Virus record (IMG/VR): IMGVR_UViG_3300030450_001823
Span: 1-64,000 of that record
Origin: a virus
Reading direction: 5' to 3' (one strand)
DNA: 64,000 nt
A program made the translations under genes and the position numbers. Position 1 is the stretch's first letter. Each line of letters starts with the position of its first letter. The notes below the pieces were generated by a model. That model worked only from the letters and a program-made list of their open reading frames with translations. It made no database searches and had not been told where the DNA came from. Positions 7,451 through 13,975 of this stretch are shown one piece after another.

Positions 7451-7893
7451 TTGACACAGACAAATACGAAGGACACAGCACAGGATGGAAGCACAAGATA
7501 AACCACAGCACATACGGTATCATCAATGATGATGGGCATAAGGTTGCGAGTATAGGTGCTTGTGAAGATTGGCAAAAAGATAAGAGTCACATAGACTCAC
7601 AACTCATAGCAGACGCACCACTTCTCCTTCAAGCACTGATAGATGAGCGAGCAGAAGTCAAGCGGTTGCGTGAAGGTATCGAGCAGTTGGAAGAGCAAAC
7701 TTGGCAAGCCAATGAAGAAGTCGAGCGGTTGCGTGAAGCACTCATCACTGTTCAACGCTCACTTATTTGGTCTGTAGATGCTAGGTCTATGGATGGCGAC
7801 CCTATCACACTTGAAGCACTTGTCGCTCAAGTTGAGCAAGTGCAAAGCGACATAACTTATGTTTGGCTTAGAGGTGAAACCTATGAGTTTTGA
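7447..7893 (+). CDS. Array paralogue 4, 148 aa, with repeated end block
   Basis: Start block MIDTDKYEGHST, end block LIADAPLLLQALIDE followed by AEVKRLREG and, 26 residues on, EVERLREAL. The repeat of the EVxRLRE unit gives a longer predicted coiled coil (about residues 58-110). ATGA start; the next gene begins inside its last codons. Confidence 0.75.
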   Translation: MIDTDKYEGHSTGWKHKINHSTYGIINDDGHKVASIGACEDWQKDKSHIDSQLIADAPLLLQALIDERAEVKRLREGIEQLEEQTWQANEEVERLREALITVQRSLIWSVDARSMDGDPITLEALVAQVEQVQSDITYVWLRGETYEF

Positions 7894-8113
7894 CACAGAC
7901 AAAGAAGTAAAAAACATACTGTTTGATTTAGGCGTAGAAGGAAATGAATATGGAGACTTAGTTGAATACATATCTAACTTACTCGCAGAAGTCAAGCGGT
8001 TGCGTGAAAAGAATGACGAACTCTTGGAATACTTTTACACATACGAAGGGCTGGAGGCTTGGTTAGATGAAAACCACTACCAAGTCCTTACTGATTGGAG
8101 AGATGAACAATGA
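7883..8113 (+). CDS. Array paralogue 5, divergent, 76 aa
   Basis: ATG 7883 is preceded by GAGGTGA with five bases spacing; the earlier in-frame ATG at 7859 lacks a good site. The start MSFDTDKEV keeps only DTDK of the start block, while ISNLLAEVKRLREKNDELLEY keeps the end block and extends it as a coiled coil. It overlaps paralogue 4 by 11 bases. Probably a member that lost most of the N-terminal block. Confidence 0.65.
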   Translation: MSFDTDKEVKNILFDLGVEGNEYGDLVEYISNLLAEVKRLREKNDELLEYFYTYEGLEAWLDENHYQVLTDWRDEQ

Positions 8114-8442
8114 TTGACATAGACAAATACGAAGGACATACAGAAGGGCCTTGGAAACATGTGTATCAGCCTTGGGGTGGAATTGATTACATTATGAGTC
8201 CACATGAGGACTGCGTTGCTAAAATAGACAATGGCGACAAGAGTTCTGCGGAGAACAGAGCCGATGCACTACTTGTAGCAGACGCACCACTTCTTCTTGA
8301 AGAAGTCAAGCGGTTGCGACCAATGGCTGATGAATTGATTGCGATATGGGAGATACTTGAAGAAGATTACCCCCAAGTTGATAGGGCTATTGTAAAGGAA
8401 TTGATTGAAAGAAAAATAGGAGATTATGAGGTGATTGAATGA
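8110..8442 (+). CDS. Array paralogue 6, 110 aa
   Basis: Start block MIDIDKYEGHTEGPWKHV, a middle with YIMSPHEDCVAKIDNGDKSS, and end block LLVADAPLLLEEVKRLRP at about residues 54-72. The TxGPW and ADALLVADAPLLL arrangement is the clearest match to the phage TPGPW...NAxLIAxAPxLL layout. The C-terminal helix differs from the other copies. ATGA overlaps. Confidence 0.75.
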   Translation: MIDIDKYEGHTEGPWKHVYQPWGGIDYIMSPHEDCVAKIDNGDKSSAENRADALLVADAPLLLEEVKRLRPMADELIAIWEILEEDYPQVDRAIVKELIERKIGDYEVIE

Positions 8443-8699
8443 TTGACACAGACAAATACGAAGGACACACACCCGGTCAGTGGTCGGTGACATCAATCCG
8501 TGACGGAAGCATACCTTGGAACACGGCTGACGAGGAACTGTGTGCAGACGCACCACTTCTCCTTGCAGAAGTCAAGCGGTTGTATGAATGGATTGAACGA
8601 GCAGGTTCTATGGTCGCACAAAGCGGTTATTTGCTCAATGCACTTACAGAAAAGCATGAAGCCACCAAGATATTCTTAGAAGAGGTGTTTGAAGAATGA
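8439..8699 (+). CDS. Array paralogue 7, short middle, 86 aa
   Basis: Start block MIDTDKYEGHTPGQWSV is followed after only about 18 residues by CADAPLLLAEVKRLYEWIE, so this is the most compact member. The C-terminal helix resembles none of the others. The gene is coupled on both sides by ATGA and the GTGATTGA ribosome site. Confidence 0.75.
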   Translation: MIDTDKYEGHTPGQWSVTSIRDGSIPWNTADEELCADAPLLLAEVKRLYEWIERAGSMVAQSGYLLNALTEKHEATKIFLEEVFEE

Positions 8700-9145
8700 T
8701 TGACACAGACAAATACGAAGGACATACACCTGTGCCTTGGAATGTATCGAGAGGGCAAAGGAACACAGTTCTGATTGAATCAGAAACATTAGGTTGTAGT
8801 GATTGCGAGAGTGCAGACATATACACATACGCAAACACAGGTGGTAAGGAGATACAATTTCCTAATTCCGTTGAACCTGCTCCCTTTACTTTACAAGAAG
8901 AAAAGGATTGGCGAATGGGCTATCAAATGTATTGCCCTTCATGTGACTTGTTAGATTGGGCAACGCCTATTGATGCTACGCAGAACGACACTGACCTTGA
9001 ACTCATAGCAGACGCACCACTTATCCTTGAAGAAGTCAAGCGATTGCGTGAAGCGATTGCTGATATTGCTACCAACATGGAGGCGGCAGACCCGTCATAT
9101 TTGCAGGGATTCATTAAGGATTTACTAGAGGTGATTGAAAGATGA
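8696..9145 (+). CDS. Array paralogue 8, long middle, 149 aa
   Basis: Start block MIDTDKYEGHTPVPWNV, a long inserted middle of about 80 residues with two cysteine pairs (CSDC near 33-36 and CPSC near 81-84) that may bind zinc, then LIADAPLILEEVKRLREAI. It is the longest member and the last in the array. The contrast with paralogue 7 shows that the middle part is exchanged while the end blocks stay constant. Confidence 0.75.
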   Translation: MIDTDKYEGHTPVPWNVSRGQRNTVLIESETLGCSDCESADIYTYANTGGKEIQFPNSVEPAPFTLQEEKDWRMGYQMYCPSCDLLDWATPIDATQNDTDLELIADAPLILEEVKRLREAIADIATNMEAADPSYLQGFIKDLLEVIER

Positions 9146-9621
9146 TGTACGCTGTGTGCCATGACTGTGGAGTACAGTTTAGAAAGTTTTCAACTAAAGC
9201 GACCGATAGCGTCTGTTACGATTGTAGAAATAGAGGCAAAGGCTCTAGGAGTAACATTTACAATCAGATGGAGAGGGCGCTAGAAAAAGATAAGGAAAGT
9301 GTAATCAACCGTATGGATTTTATAGAAGAGCGTATGGATTCGATAGAAGACTTGTTAAAAGTATTACACGAAGCAATAGGCGCAACTGTAATACCGATTG
9401 TAGAAGAACAGATGGAGAAGGTTGCCAAGGAGACATTTGAGACACTGGCGCATACGATTTCTGAACAGTCAGCAGGTGCTTACTCAAGGTCTAGGTCGGC
9501 TGTTAATTCAGTAGAAGAACTGAGTACGGTTATTAAGAATCTTAAATCACAGGTCACTCGATTTAGAAACCACATAAATAAATCAGTCATACCGATGAAT
9601 AGGAGTTTGGGTAAAAAATGA
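9142..9621 (+). CDS. Zinc-knuckle coiled-coil protein, 159 aa
   Basis: ATG 9142 overlaps the stop of the last array member and uses the same GAGGTGATTGAA ribosome site. CHDC (6-9) and CYDC (25-28) form a zinc knuckle at the N-terminus. Residues 40-110 and 122-150 are long helices with heptad spacing (NRMDFIEERMDSIEDLLKVL), so it probably oligomerises. Last gene of the third unit. Confidence 0.6.
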   Translation: MMYAVCHDCGVQFRKFSTKATDSVCYDCRNRGKGSRSNIYNQMERALEKDKESVINRMDFIEERMDSIEDLLKVLHEAIGATVIPIVEEQMEKVAKETFETLAHTISEQSAGAYSRSRSAVNSVEELSTVIKNLKSQVTRFRNHINKSVIPMNRSLGKK

Positions 9622-9623
9622 AC

Positions 9624-9653
9624 CGAAGAGTTCCGGTTATAAATAAACAAGAG
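9624..9653 (+). promoter_or_regulatory. Archaeal TATA promoter, copy 4 of 7
   Basis: CGAAGAGTTCCGG at 9624-9636, TATAAATA at 9638-9645, AACAAGAG after it. The start codon at 9682 is 44 bases from the TATA box, eight more than in most copies, so this message should have a leader of about 14 bases. The upstream GACTGA part is degenerate here. Confidence 0.85.
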
Positions 9654-9681
9654 AATGTAGAAAACAGTTAGAGTTGATAAG

Positions 9682-10002
9682 ATGAGATGGATTAACACAA
9701 GAGAAGAGATGAAAGAATTACAAAAAGAATTGGGTGTAAGACATGATTGGCACGAACCCGATGAGTCGGGAGTAGAAATTATATTTGTAGGTAGAGAGTT
9801 CGACAATGCTATGCCGACATTTGCTGTATCTACTTACGAGAATGGTAGTCCGAAAGAAGTAGTTGAGCCGACCCACCCGAATTACCTCGACCATGTATGT
9901 GAAAACTCAATAGTGTTTCTCAAACATTCTAAACCGATAGCCGCTATCAATGTAGCAATATGGTGTTGGATAACTTGTCAAGGCGTGGAGGTGACGGCGT
10001 GA
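9682..10002 (+). CDS. Hypothetical protein, 106 aa, GVEVTA tail
   Basis: First gene of the fourth unit. The N-terminal 25 residues are helical and charged, followed by an alpha/beta region. It ends CQGVEVTA because the gene's last codons contain the GGCGTGGAGGTGACGGC cassette that serves the next start. No known motif. Confidence 0.6.
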   Translation: MRWINTREEMKELQKELGVRHDWHEPDESGVEIIFVGREFDNAMPTFAVSTYENGSPKEVVEPTHPNYLDHVCENSIVFLKHSKPIAAINVAIWCWITCQGVEVTA

Positions 10003-10175
10003 AGTGCATACCTAAGAAGAACAGCCGAGCGCATTCTAATACAAGCCAAGTTGATTGGTTGCTGGACATTGACTGTGCTATTTGCAAAAGTCGAACATCA
10101 ATGTGCAGAGTCAAGGTGACAATGGATGAGATGGAAGATTGGATTGCTGAACGAGGCGTGGAGGTGAAGGCGTGA
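9999..10175 (+). CDS. Small Cys-containing protein, 58 aa, GTG start
   Basis: GTG 9999 overlaps the previous stop (GTGA) with GGAGGTGA at 9987-9994. The protein begins MKCIPKKNSRAHS, has CAICKSRTSMC near 30-40 and ends RGVEVKA. Three cysteines plus C3 might bind zinc. It is one of several genes that share the same tail cassette. Confidence 0.55.
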   Translation: MKCIPKKNSRAHSNTSQVDWLLDIDCAICKSRTSMCRVKVTMDEMEDWIAERGVEVKA

Positions 10176-10321
10176 ATATCGGTTTTAATTGGGCTATGCA
10201 CAGGGCGTATTACATTGACCTACTCAAGAAGGGTTGGCCTCTCAAGGCGGCTTACGACGAAGCGGTTAGATATACTAACGAACAAGAAGCGTTGAGCGTT
10301 ACAAGGGAGGTGACGGCATAA
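10172..10321 (+). CDS. Hypothetical protein, 49 aa, GTG start
   Basis: GTG 10172 overlaps the previous stop behind GGAGGTGAAGGC. Helical protein (YYIDLLKKGWPLKAAYDEAV); ends in TREVTA. Its TAA shares one base with the ATG of the next gene. Function unknown. Confidence 0.5.
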   Translation: MNIGFNWAMHRAYYIDLLKKGWPLKAAYDEAVRYTNEQEALSVTREVTA

Positions 10322-10587
10322 TGGGTGCATGGATAGATGAAAAGGCTCGCTTTTGGCATTGGTGTGAAGAGTGTGCTGCCCCGTCATGGTTTCATATGTT
10401 CACCAACAAATACGATGAATACGCCTATTACTTCTGTAATACACAAATTGATGATGAGAGAGTCTGTAACAATGAAAAATACACAATGGAGAATGATGAA
10501 TACTCAGAGGGCAACCATGAGAATGCAGTGCCGTTAGAGATTGAAGGGATTTACGATGATGAAGAAGGCGTGGAGGTGACGGCATGA
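10321..10587 (+). CDS. Cys-containing acidic protein, 88 aa
   Basis: ATG 10321 with GGGAGGTGACGGC upstream. CEEC at residues 15-18 and two later cysteines (about 39 and 49) suggest a zinc site of about 35 residues. The rest is acidic, ending EEGVEVTA. Its aromatic, His/Trp-rich start (RFWHWCEECAAPSWFH) resembles a treble-clef knuckle but cannot be named. Confidence 0.55.
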   Translation: MGAWIDEKARFWHWCEECAAPSWFHMFTNKYDEYAYYFCNTQIDDERVCNNEKYTMENDEYSEGNHENAVPLEIEGIYDDEEGVEVTA

Positions 10588-10799
10588 GTGAACAGAGAAC
10601 ATACGATAGAACATGGGTCGAGATAGAGGACATGCTTGACCGAGCAGAGCGCAAGCAGAACATACACTACACCAAAATGCAGAGGGGCAAGAAGGCCGAG
10701 CGCGTCTTTCATATGAGAAATTACAAGGCACTTGAAGGTGTAGTCAAGACACTGAAATGGGCGCTGGGCGAAAAAGGAATTGAACACCCTTTGGAATAA
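10584..10799 (+). CDS. Hypothetical basic helical protein, 71 aa
   Basis: ATGA overlap behind the GVEVTA cassette. Basic, helical protein (EIEDMLDRAERKQN, then ALEGVVKTLKWALGEKG). Last gene of the fourth unit, ending just before promoter copy 5. Function unknown. Confidence 0.55.
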   Translation: MSEQRTYDRTWVEIEDMLDRAERKQNIHYTKMQRGKKAERVFHMRNYKALEGVVKTLKWALGEKGIEHPLE

Positions 10800-10805
10800 A
10801 GAGTG

Positions 10806-10836
10806 GACTGAAAGGTTCCGTTTATAAATAAACAAG
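10806..10836 (+). promoter_or_regulatory. Archaeal TATA promoter, copy 5 of 7
   Basis: GACTGAAAGGTTCCGTT at 10806-10822, TATAAATA at 10823-10830, then AACAAGAG. The 53-base distance to ATG 10859 and the AGAGTGATTGAA before that ATG are the same as in copies 1 and 2. Confidence 0.85.
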
Positions 10837-10858
10837 AGAAGATAGAGAGTGATTGAAA

Positions 10859-11299
10859 ATGAGCATACTATACTTAGATAAGATGCCCGACCAAGCGGCA
10901 AAGAAGTACCCTACGCACATGCTTGACTCAGCCATACAGTCGGTACTATCATCATTCGATGAGGGCGACTGTCTCTATGACTGGGTGCATGAAAGTAGAG
11001 GTAACTATGCTTGGATGGCTATACATGCACAGTCACTACTAGACACATGGCACAATGTCAACGGGTCACATCATCCACTAAAGGATAGTATCGAGACTAT
11101 CTATTACAGTATAATTCCAGCGAGCATACCTAGCGGTATGTTCTCAGCCGTTCCTTTGGATTTACCATACGAATATCGTGCGGTGGAGTTCAGTAACGGA
11201 GAGGTGCATGCCTTGGAGTATGTACCAATAGATGATGCAGTAGAGTTATCGACACTGTACATAAATGATATGAAAGAAGTGAAGGAGATGAAAATATGA
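10859..11299 (+). CDS. Phage-type protein resembling pyrimidine-dimer glycosylase-like family
   Basis: 146 residues from ATG 10859 (the TTG at 10853 is rejected on promoter spacing). The pattern DCLYDWVHESRGNYAWMAIH followed by HPLKDSIE, then MFSAVPLDLPYEYRA, resembles a widespread phage family with HPCxxWARxSxxNYxWLxxL and later MPxEYK, sometimes linked to the endonuclease V (pyrimidine dimer) fold. This is a pattern match only. Role unknown; a DNA-processing function is possible. Confidence 0.45.
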   Translation: MSILYLDKMPDQAAKKYPTHMLDSAIQSVLSSFDEGDCLYDWVHESRGNYAWMAIHAQSLLDTWHNVNGSHHPLKDSIETIYYSIIPASIPSGMFSAVPLDLPYEYRAVEFSNGEVHALEYVPIDDAVELSTLYINDMKEVKEMKI

Positions 11300-11460
11300 A
11301 ATACGATTTGGAATACTATCTAGCATTTAGGGATGCGACGCAACGCCATGTAAACGATTTACAACAAATGTTTAACCTTGCGAATAGCCAGTTACACATG
11401 GCTAAATTACAACTTAAAGGAATTGAGGACAGAATAATTAAATTGGAGATGAAACTATGA
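11296..11460 (+). CDS. Small coiled-coil protein, 54 aa
   Basis: ATGA overlap with the previous gene, GAAGGAGATG upstream, stop at 11458-11460 overlapping the next ATG. Helical along its whole length with hydrophobic heptads (LQQMFNLANSQLHMAKLQL), so probably an oligomeric helical protein. Function unknown. Confidence 0.55.
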   Translation: MKYDLEYYLAFRDATQRHVNDLQQMFNLANSQLHMAKLQLKGIEDRIIKLEMKL

Positions 11461-11867
11461 ATATGAAAGATTATGAAAAGCAAGCAGAAGAATTGACAAA
11501 ACAAGCACAGAGATTAGAAGCGACCATGCTGACATACAGAATACTACAAGACTGCGTGAAGAATGGATTTGACTTTGAATACTGGCTTGAAGAGGAGACT
11601 AAGACCATTCGTGGTATGTGTGGGAAGAGTGGTATATACTTCAAGGCAGAGAACTACACCATGTGGTTCGATGAGAAAAACGAAGAGGGCTTTGGTGACC
11701 TTGCAGGTCTGAACATTGAGGACATAGACTTGGAAGAACCCGAACCCCCTTCACAAAAAATAAGCGAAACGGATGAGAAACCTAAAGTTCCATTGGAAAA
11801 TGAAGTAGATTCCAGCGGGGCATATCGAGTAGATGTGTCCGGTATTATTGGAAAGAAGGAGGAATGA
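11457..11867 (+). CDS. Hypothetical protein with helical start and acidic linker, 136 aa
   Basis: ATG 11457 (ATGA) or 11463; GGAGATGAAACT is the ribosome site. Residues 1-30 form a coiled coil, residues 40-85 a compact alpha/beta segment, and 95-125 an acidic, Pro-rich linker (LEEPEPPSQKISETDEKP). Function unknown. Confidence 0.6.
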   Translation: MNMKDYEKQAEELTKQAQRLEATMLTYRILQDCVKNGFDFEYWLEEETKTIRGMCGKSGIYFKAENYTMWFDEKNEEGFGDLAGLNIEDIDLEEPEPPSQKISETDEKPKVPLENEVDSSGAYRVDVSGIIGKKEE

Positions 11868-11869
11868 AT

Positions 11870-12040
11870 ATGAAAATAACAAAAGCAGAACTAAGATGGA
11901 GCCAACTGATGACCAATCTTGAAGAGGTTGTTCACGCAGCACACGATATGAAAAGAGCAGGTGAGATGACAGAGGAACAGTATCAACACTTCAACAACAC
12001 AGTAGGTAATTTAGAAATGAGAGCGAGGGATTTGAAATGA
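11870..12040 (+). CDS. Small helical protein, 56 aa
   Basis: Standard GGAGGAATGAATATG cassette start. Two helices (residues 4-30 and 35-54) with heptad spacing. The stop overlaps the next ATG. Size and pattern resemble the 54-aa protein at 11296, but I see no clear sequence identity. Confidence 0.55.
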   Translation: MKITKAELRWSQLMTNLEEVVHAAHDMKRAGEMTEEQYQHFNNTVGNLEMRARDLK

Positions 12041-12459
12041 ATTATAATATGATAGCATTAAAGACAGACAAAGAAGGAAACCAGCACACCGAATACTATG
12101 TCGAGGTTGCTGAGAAGAACAGTCGTACATACGCAGTGCGTGGAGTCAACTCAATGGCCGAAGCAATTGCTTGGGTCGAAGAGAACGGCTACGACGCTTG
12201 GGACCAAGACGGTGTCCGTTGTGAAGAGATGGATGGGTGGTGGAAACATCACCAAGCGTACAAACCTAAACCAGCAGGTGTCAAGAAGTATTCAGCGTGT
12301 GCATTCAAAGGCAGGGTACTCACTAAGCCTAGGAACGAAATTGGTTTTAAGCAGCGACATTATTGTGACAACTACCTAGAAGGTCACGAGGGAGGAGTAT
12401 GCCCTAAGTGCGAAGAAGTGCTTGAGAACGGTTACTCACTAAGCCCAAAGGAGGAATAA
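12037..12459 (+). CDS. Hypothetical protein with C-terminal Cys cluster, 140 aa
   Basis: ATGA start. The first 60 residues form a small beta-alpha domain (YYVEVAEKNSRTYAVRGVNS, then SMAEAIAWVEENG). The second half has C88, C110 and CPKC near 121-124, a possible zinc site. The tail KEE encodes the next ribosome site. Function unknown. Confidence 0.6.
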   Translation: MNYNMIALKTDKEGNQHTEYYVEVAEKNSRTYAVRGVNSMAEAIAWVEENGYDAWDQDGVRCEEMDGWWKHHQAYKPKPAGVKKYSACAFKGRVLTKPRNEIGFKQRHYCDNYLEGHEGGVCPKCEEVLENGYSLSPKEE

Positions 12460-12461
12460 AT

Positions 12462-12638
12462 ATGGCAATGGATAATTACTTACTAAAGGCAGCCCTGAAA
12501 GATAAAGTCAGAGAGGCTTGGATAGACCTATGTATCTCTAACGATATAGATTTCACTAAGCATCATATCTACATGAACGACTACGGTACTAGGTTTGATG
12601 TACAAATGCCTGAGATTATACCCGATGAGGAGGAATGA
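12462..12638 (+). CDS. Hypothetical protein, 58 aa
   Basis: GGAGGAATAAATATG cassette start at 12462. Helix (residues 5-25) followed by a beta segment (HHIYMNDYGTRFDVQMPEII). Ends DEEE with the next ribosome site inside. Function unknown. Confidence 0.5.
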   Translation: MAMDNYLLKAALKDKVREAWIDLCISNDIDFTKHHIYMNDYGTRFDVQMPEIIPDEEE

Positions 12639-12640
12639 GT

Positions 12641-12796
12641 ATGGGTAAGATGGGCCAACTACATACGATGCTTAGTGAAGGTGCTGGTGTTACTACTGTA
12701 GCAGACCAGTTACAAGAATGGAACCGTTCTATAGATAGGCGCACTGCAATTGATAACGCCTATTACTTTATGAAACAATGGAGGGAAACAGCGTGA
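12641..12796 (+). CDS. Hypothetical protein, 51 aa
   Basis: GAGGAGGAATGAGTATG cassette start at 12641. Helical; stop overlaps GTG 12793 of the next gene. Its last codons contain GGAGGGAAACAGCG, the ribosome site for that start. Function unknown. Confidence 0.5.
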   Translation: MGKMGQLHTMLSEGAGVTTVADQLQEWNRSIDRRTAIDNAYYFMKQWRETA

Positions 12797-13104
12797 CACA
12801 CGAAGAGGATAAAGAAGATGAATTAGACAGACAAAATGCTCTAAAATTACCCTTTGTGTGTAGTTCGGTCTGTCCTAACTGTTACGATGAAGACTTGGAA
12901 GAATATGACCAAGAGGGGATGGCGAGGTTTGGTATGAGCGATACGAACCCCTATGTGATGGTGTTTTCATGCGGTTGGTGTGATTTCTCCGCCATTGATG
13001 AATGGCAACCTCATAGGCATGGGTTACCCGATTGGTTCTTTGAAAATACAGTAAGAAAAAAGAGAGGTAGTGATATTTATCGTTGGCGGGAGGTGACAGT
13101 ATGA
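12793..13104 (+). CDS. Zinc-ribbon protein, 103 aa, GTG start
   Basis: GTG 12793 (GTGA overlap, GGAGG at about 12780) is preferred; ATG 12778 is in frame but would overlap the upstream gene more. CPNC near residue 28 and CGWC near 61 give a ribbon with a 30-residue spacer (Cys also at 24). The end IYRWREVTV carries the GGGAGGTGACAGT cassette variant. Confidence 0.55.
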   Translation: MTHEEDKEDELDRQNALKLPFVCSSVCPNCYDEDLEEYDQEGMARFGMSDTNPYVMVFSCGWCDFSAIDEWQPHRHGLPDWFFENTVRKKRGSDIYRWREVTV

Positions 13105-13262
13105 AGTGTTGTAAAGAAATAGACGACGATTGGATAGACGGTGATATGTGGCATGATAACCATACTACATTTGGGTGTAGTCATGGAAAACTCTTGGTGA
13201 CTTACCAATGCCCTCACTGTGGTAAAAGAATTGAAAGAGACTTTGTGGAGGTGACGGCATGA
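13101..13262 (+). CDS. Small zinc-finger protein, 53 aa
   Basis: ATGA start. CC at 3-4, C at 28, and CPHCG at 38-42 suggest a zinc site. Ends FVEVTA through the shared tail cassette. Function unknown. Confidence 0.55.
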   Translation: MKCCKEIDDDWIDGDMWHDNHTTFGCSHGKLLVTYQCPHCGKRIERDFVEVTA

Positions 13263-13453
13263 TTACTTGCTATGGAATTGCATACGGTAAAGATGACTTT
13301 TTGCATGTTGATGTTTCTAAGACTGAAAGAGGGGCGAAGATATATGCAACTCGTAACGGCTACACCAAGGTCACAATTAGGGTAGGTTATCACGCTGAAA
13401 TAATTGCCGAGAAGGTAGATGGTAAGTGGCAAGGCGTGGAGGTGACGGCGTGA
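13259..13453 (+). CDS. Hypothetical small beta protein, 64 aa
   Basis: ATGA start behind GGAGGTGACGGC. Alternating pattern (KIYATRNGYTKVTIRVGYHA) suggests a small beta barrel or sheet. Ends WQGVEVTA. No known family. Confidence 0.5.
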   Translation: MITCYGIAYGKDDFLHVDVSKTERGAKIYATRNGYTKVTIRVGYHAEIIAEKVDGKWQGVEVTA

Positions 13454-13563
13454 CACTTGAAATAACAGGGTGCGAAAATTGTAAGCGGTTTTGGTTGAAG
13501 GGTGAGGATTTTTGTCACGATTGCGGGCATGAGTTTGAAGAAAGCGTGGAGGTGACGGCATGA
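13450..13563 (+). CDS. Zinc-ribbon microprotein, 37 aa, GTG start
   Basis: Complete ORF from GTG 13450 to TGA 13561-13563, with CENC at 8-11 and CHDCG at 23-27: a full two-knuckle zinc ribbon in 37 residues. Ends SVEVTA. Coupled on both sides by the GTGGAGGTGACGGC cassette. Confidence 0.55.
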   Translation: MTLEITGCENCKRFWLKGEDFCHDCGHEFEESVEVTA

Positions 13564-13679
13564 TTTACGAATACTCAAGTGGTATATACTATGACTCGTC
13601 AATCAACATTTTCTTTTTCCTAAACGAACAGGGTGAAGAAGTTGAATGCGACGAACAAGGCGTGGAGGTGACGGCATGA
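13560..13679 (+). CDS. Microprotein, 39 aa
   Basis: Complete ORF between two copies of the cassette, starting MIYEYSSGIYYDSS and ending QGVEVTA. A short hydrophobic run (INIFFFL) is too short for a clear membrane helix. It could be a real peptide or a spacer between cassettes. Confidence 0.45.
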   Translation: MIYEYSSGIYYDSSINIFFFLNEQGEEVECDEQGVEVTA

Positions 13680-13975
13680 GTGAAGAATTAGAAAGATTCA
13701 AAGAACAGGTTAAGAAGTTGAAAGAGGAAATTGAATACTTGAAAAGGCAACATGATTGGGAGCATGAAGTCTTAATGTATATAGACGAAGGTGAAGATTT
13801 CTCATATGATAATTTCCTGTATTATAGGAGTAATGCAGGTTGGTGTAATGAATGTGATTCCGTGTCAGTAAACGAACAGCATTTACAAGGGGGTAGAACC
13901 CTTGAAAACCCTAATGCTGATGGTGAATATGAATGCTATTATTGTTGGGAAAAAAATGAGGATGAGAAAGTATGA
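13676..13975 (+). CDS. Coiled-coil plus zinc-knuckle protein, 99 aa
   Basis: ATG 13676 lies in the cassette. Residues 2-30 are a strong coiled coil (RFKEQVKKLKEEIEYLKRQ). CNEC near 61-64 and CYYC near 87-90 form a zinc site. Its stop overlaps the ATG of the SNF2-type helicase, so it may be a partner of it; that is inference from position. Confidence 0.6.
   Translation: MSEELERFKEQVKKLKEEIEYLKRQHDWEHEVLMYIDEGEDFSYDNFLYYRSNAGWCNECDSVSVNEQHLQGGRTLENPNADGEYECYYCWEKNEDEKV

Larger units (their letters stand above)
6515..9055 (+). repeat. Direct-repeat blocks of the paralogue array
   Basis: Two DNA blocks recur. Block A, about 30 bases beginning ATGATTGACACAGACAAATA and continuing CGAAGGACA, starts genes at 6523, 6804, 7106, 7447, 8110, 8439 and 8696. 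Block B, of the form GCAGACGCACCACTTCTCCT plus GAAGTCAAGCGGTTGCGTGA, lies near 6664, 6943, 7245, 7605, 7985 (second half only), 8278, 8543 and 9008. Nucleotide identity in the blocks is much higher than in the sequence between them, which suggests recent duplication or recombination through the blocks. Confidence 0.8.
9982..10587 (+). repeat. Ribosome-site cassette repeat, first cluster
   Basis: GGCGTGGAGGTGACGGCGTG followed by A at 9982-10002, with close copies at 10155-10175 (GACGGC to GAAGGC), about 10304-10321 (shortened) and 10567-10587. Each copy encodes the last residues of one protein (GVEVTA or similar), its stop codon, and the ribosome site and start codon of the next. Confidence 0.8.
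13085..13679 (+). repeat. Ribosome-site cassette repeat, second cluster
   Basis: Copies at about 13085-13104 (GGGAGGTGACAGT variant), 13242-13262, 13433-13453, 13543-13563 and 13659-13679. The last four share GTGGAGGTGACGGC(A/G)TGA, where the Shine-Dalgarno GGAGGTGA is a near-perfect complement of the archaeal 16S rRNA end. The cluster lies 2.5 kb from the first cluster and in another unit, so the cassette has been spread or kept by selection. Confidence 0.8.

Noticed and set aside
6515-9055. CRISPR-like array
   Set aside because: The repeats are regular only at gene starts and ends, the distances between them (about 250-450 bases) are far too large and they are coding. This is a gene-family array.
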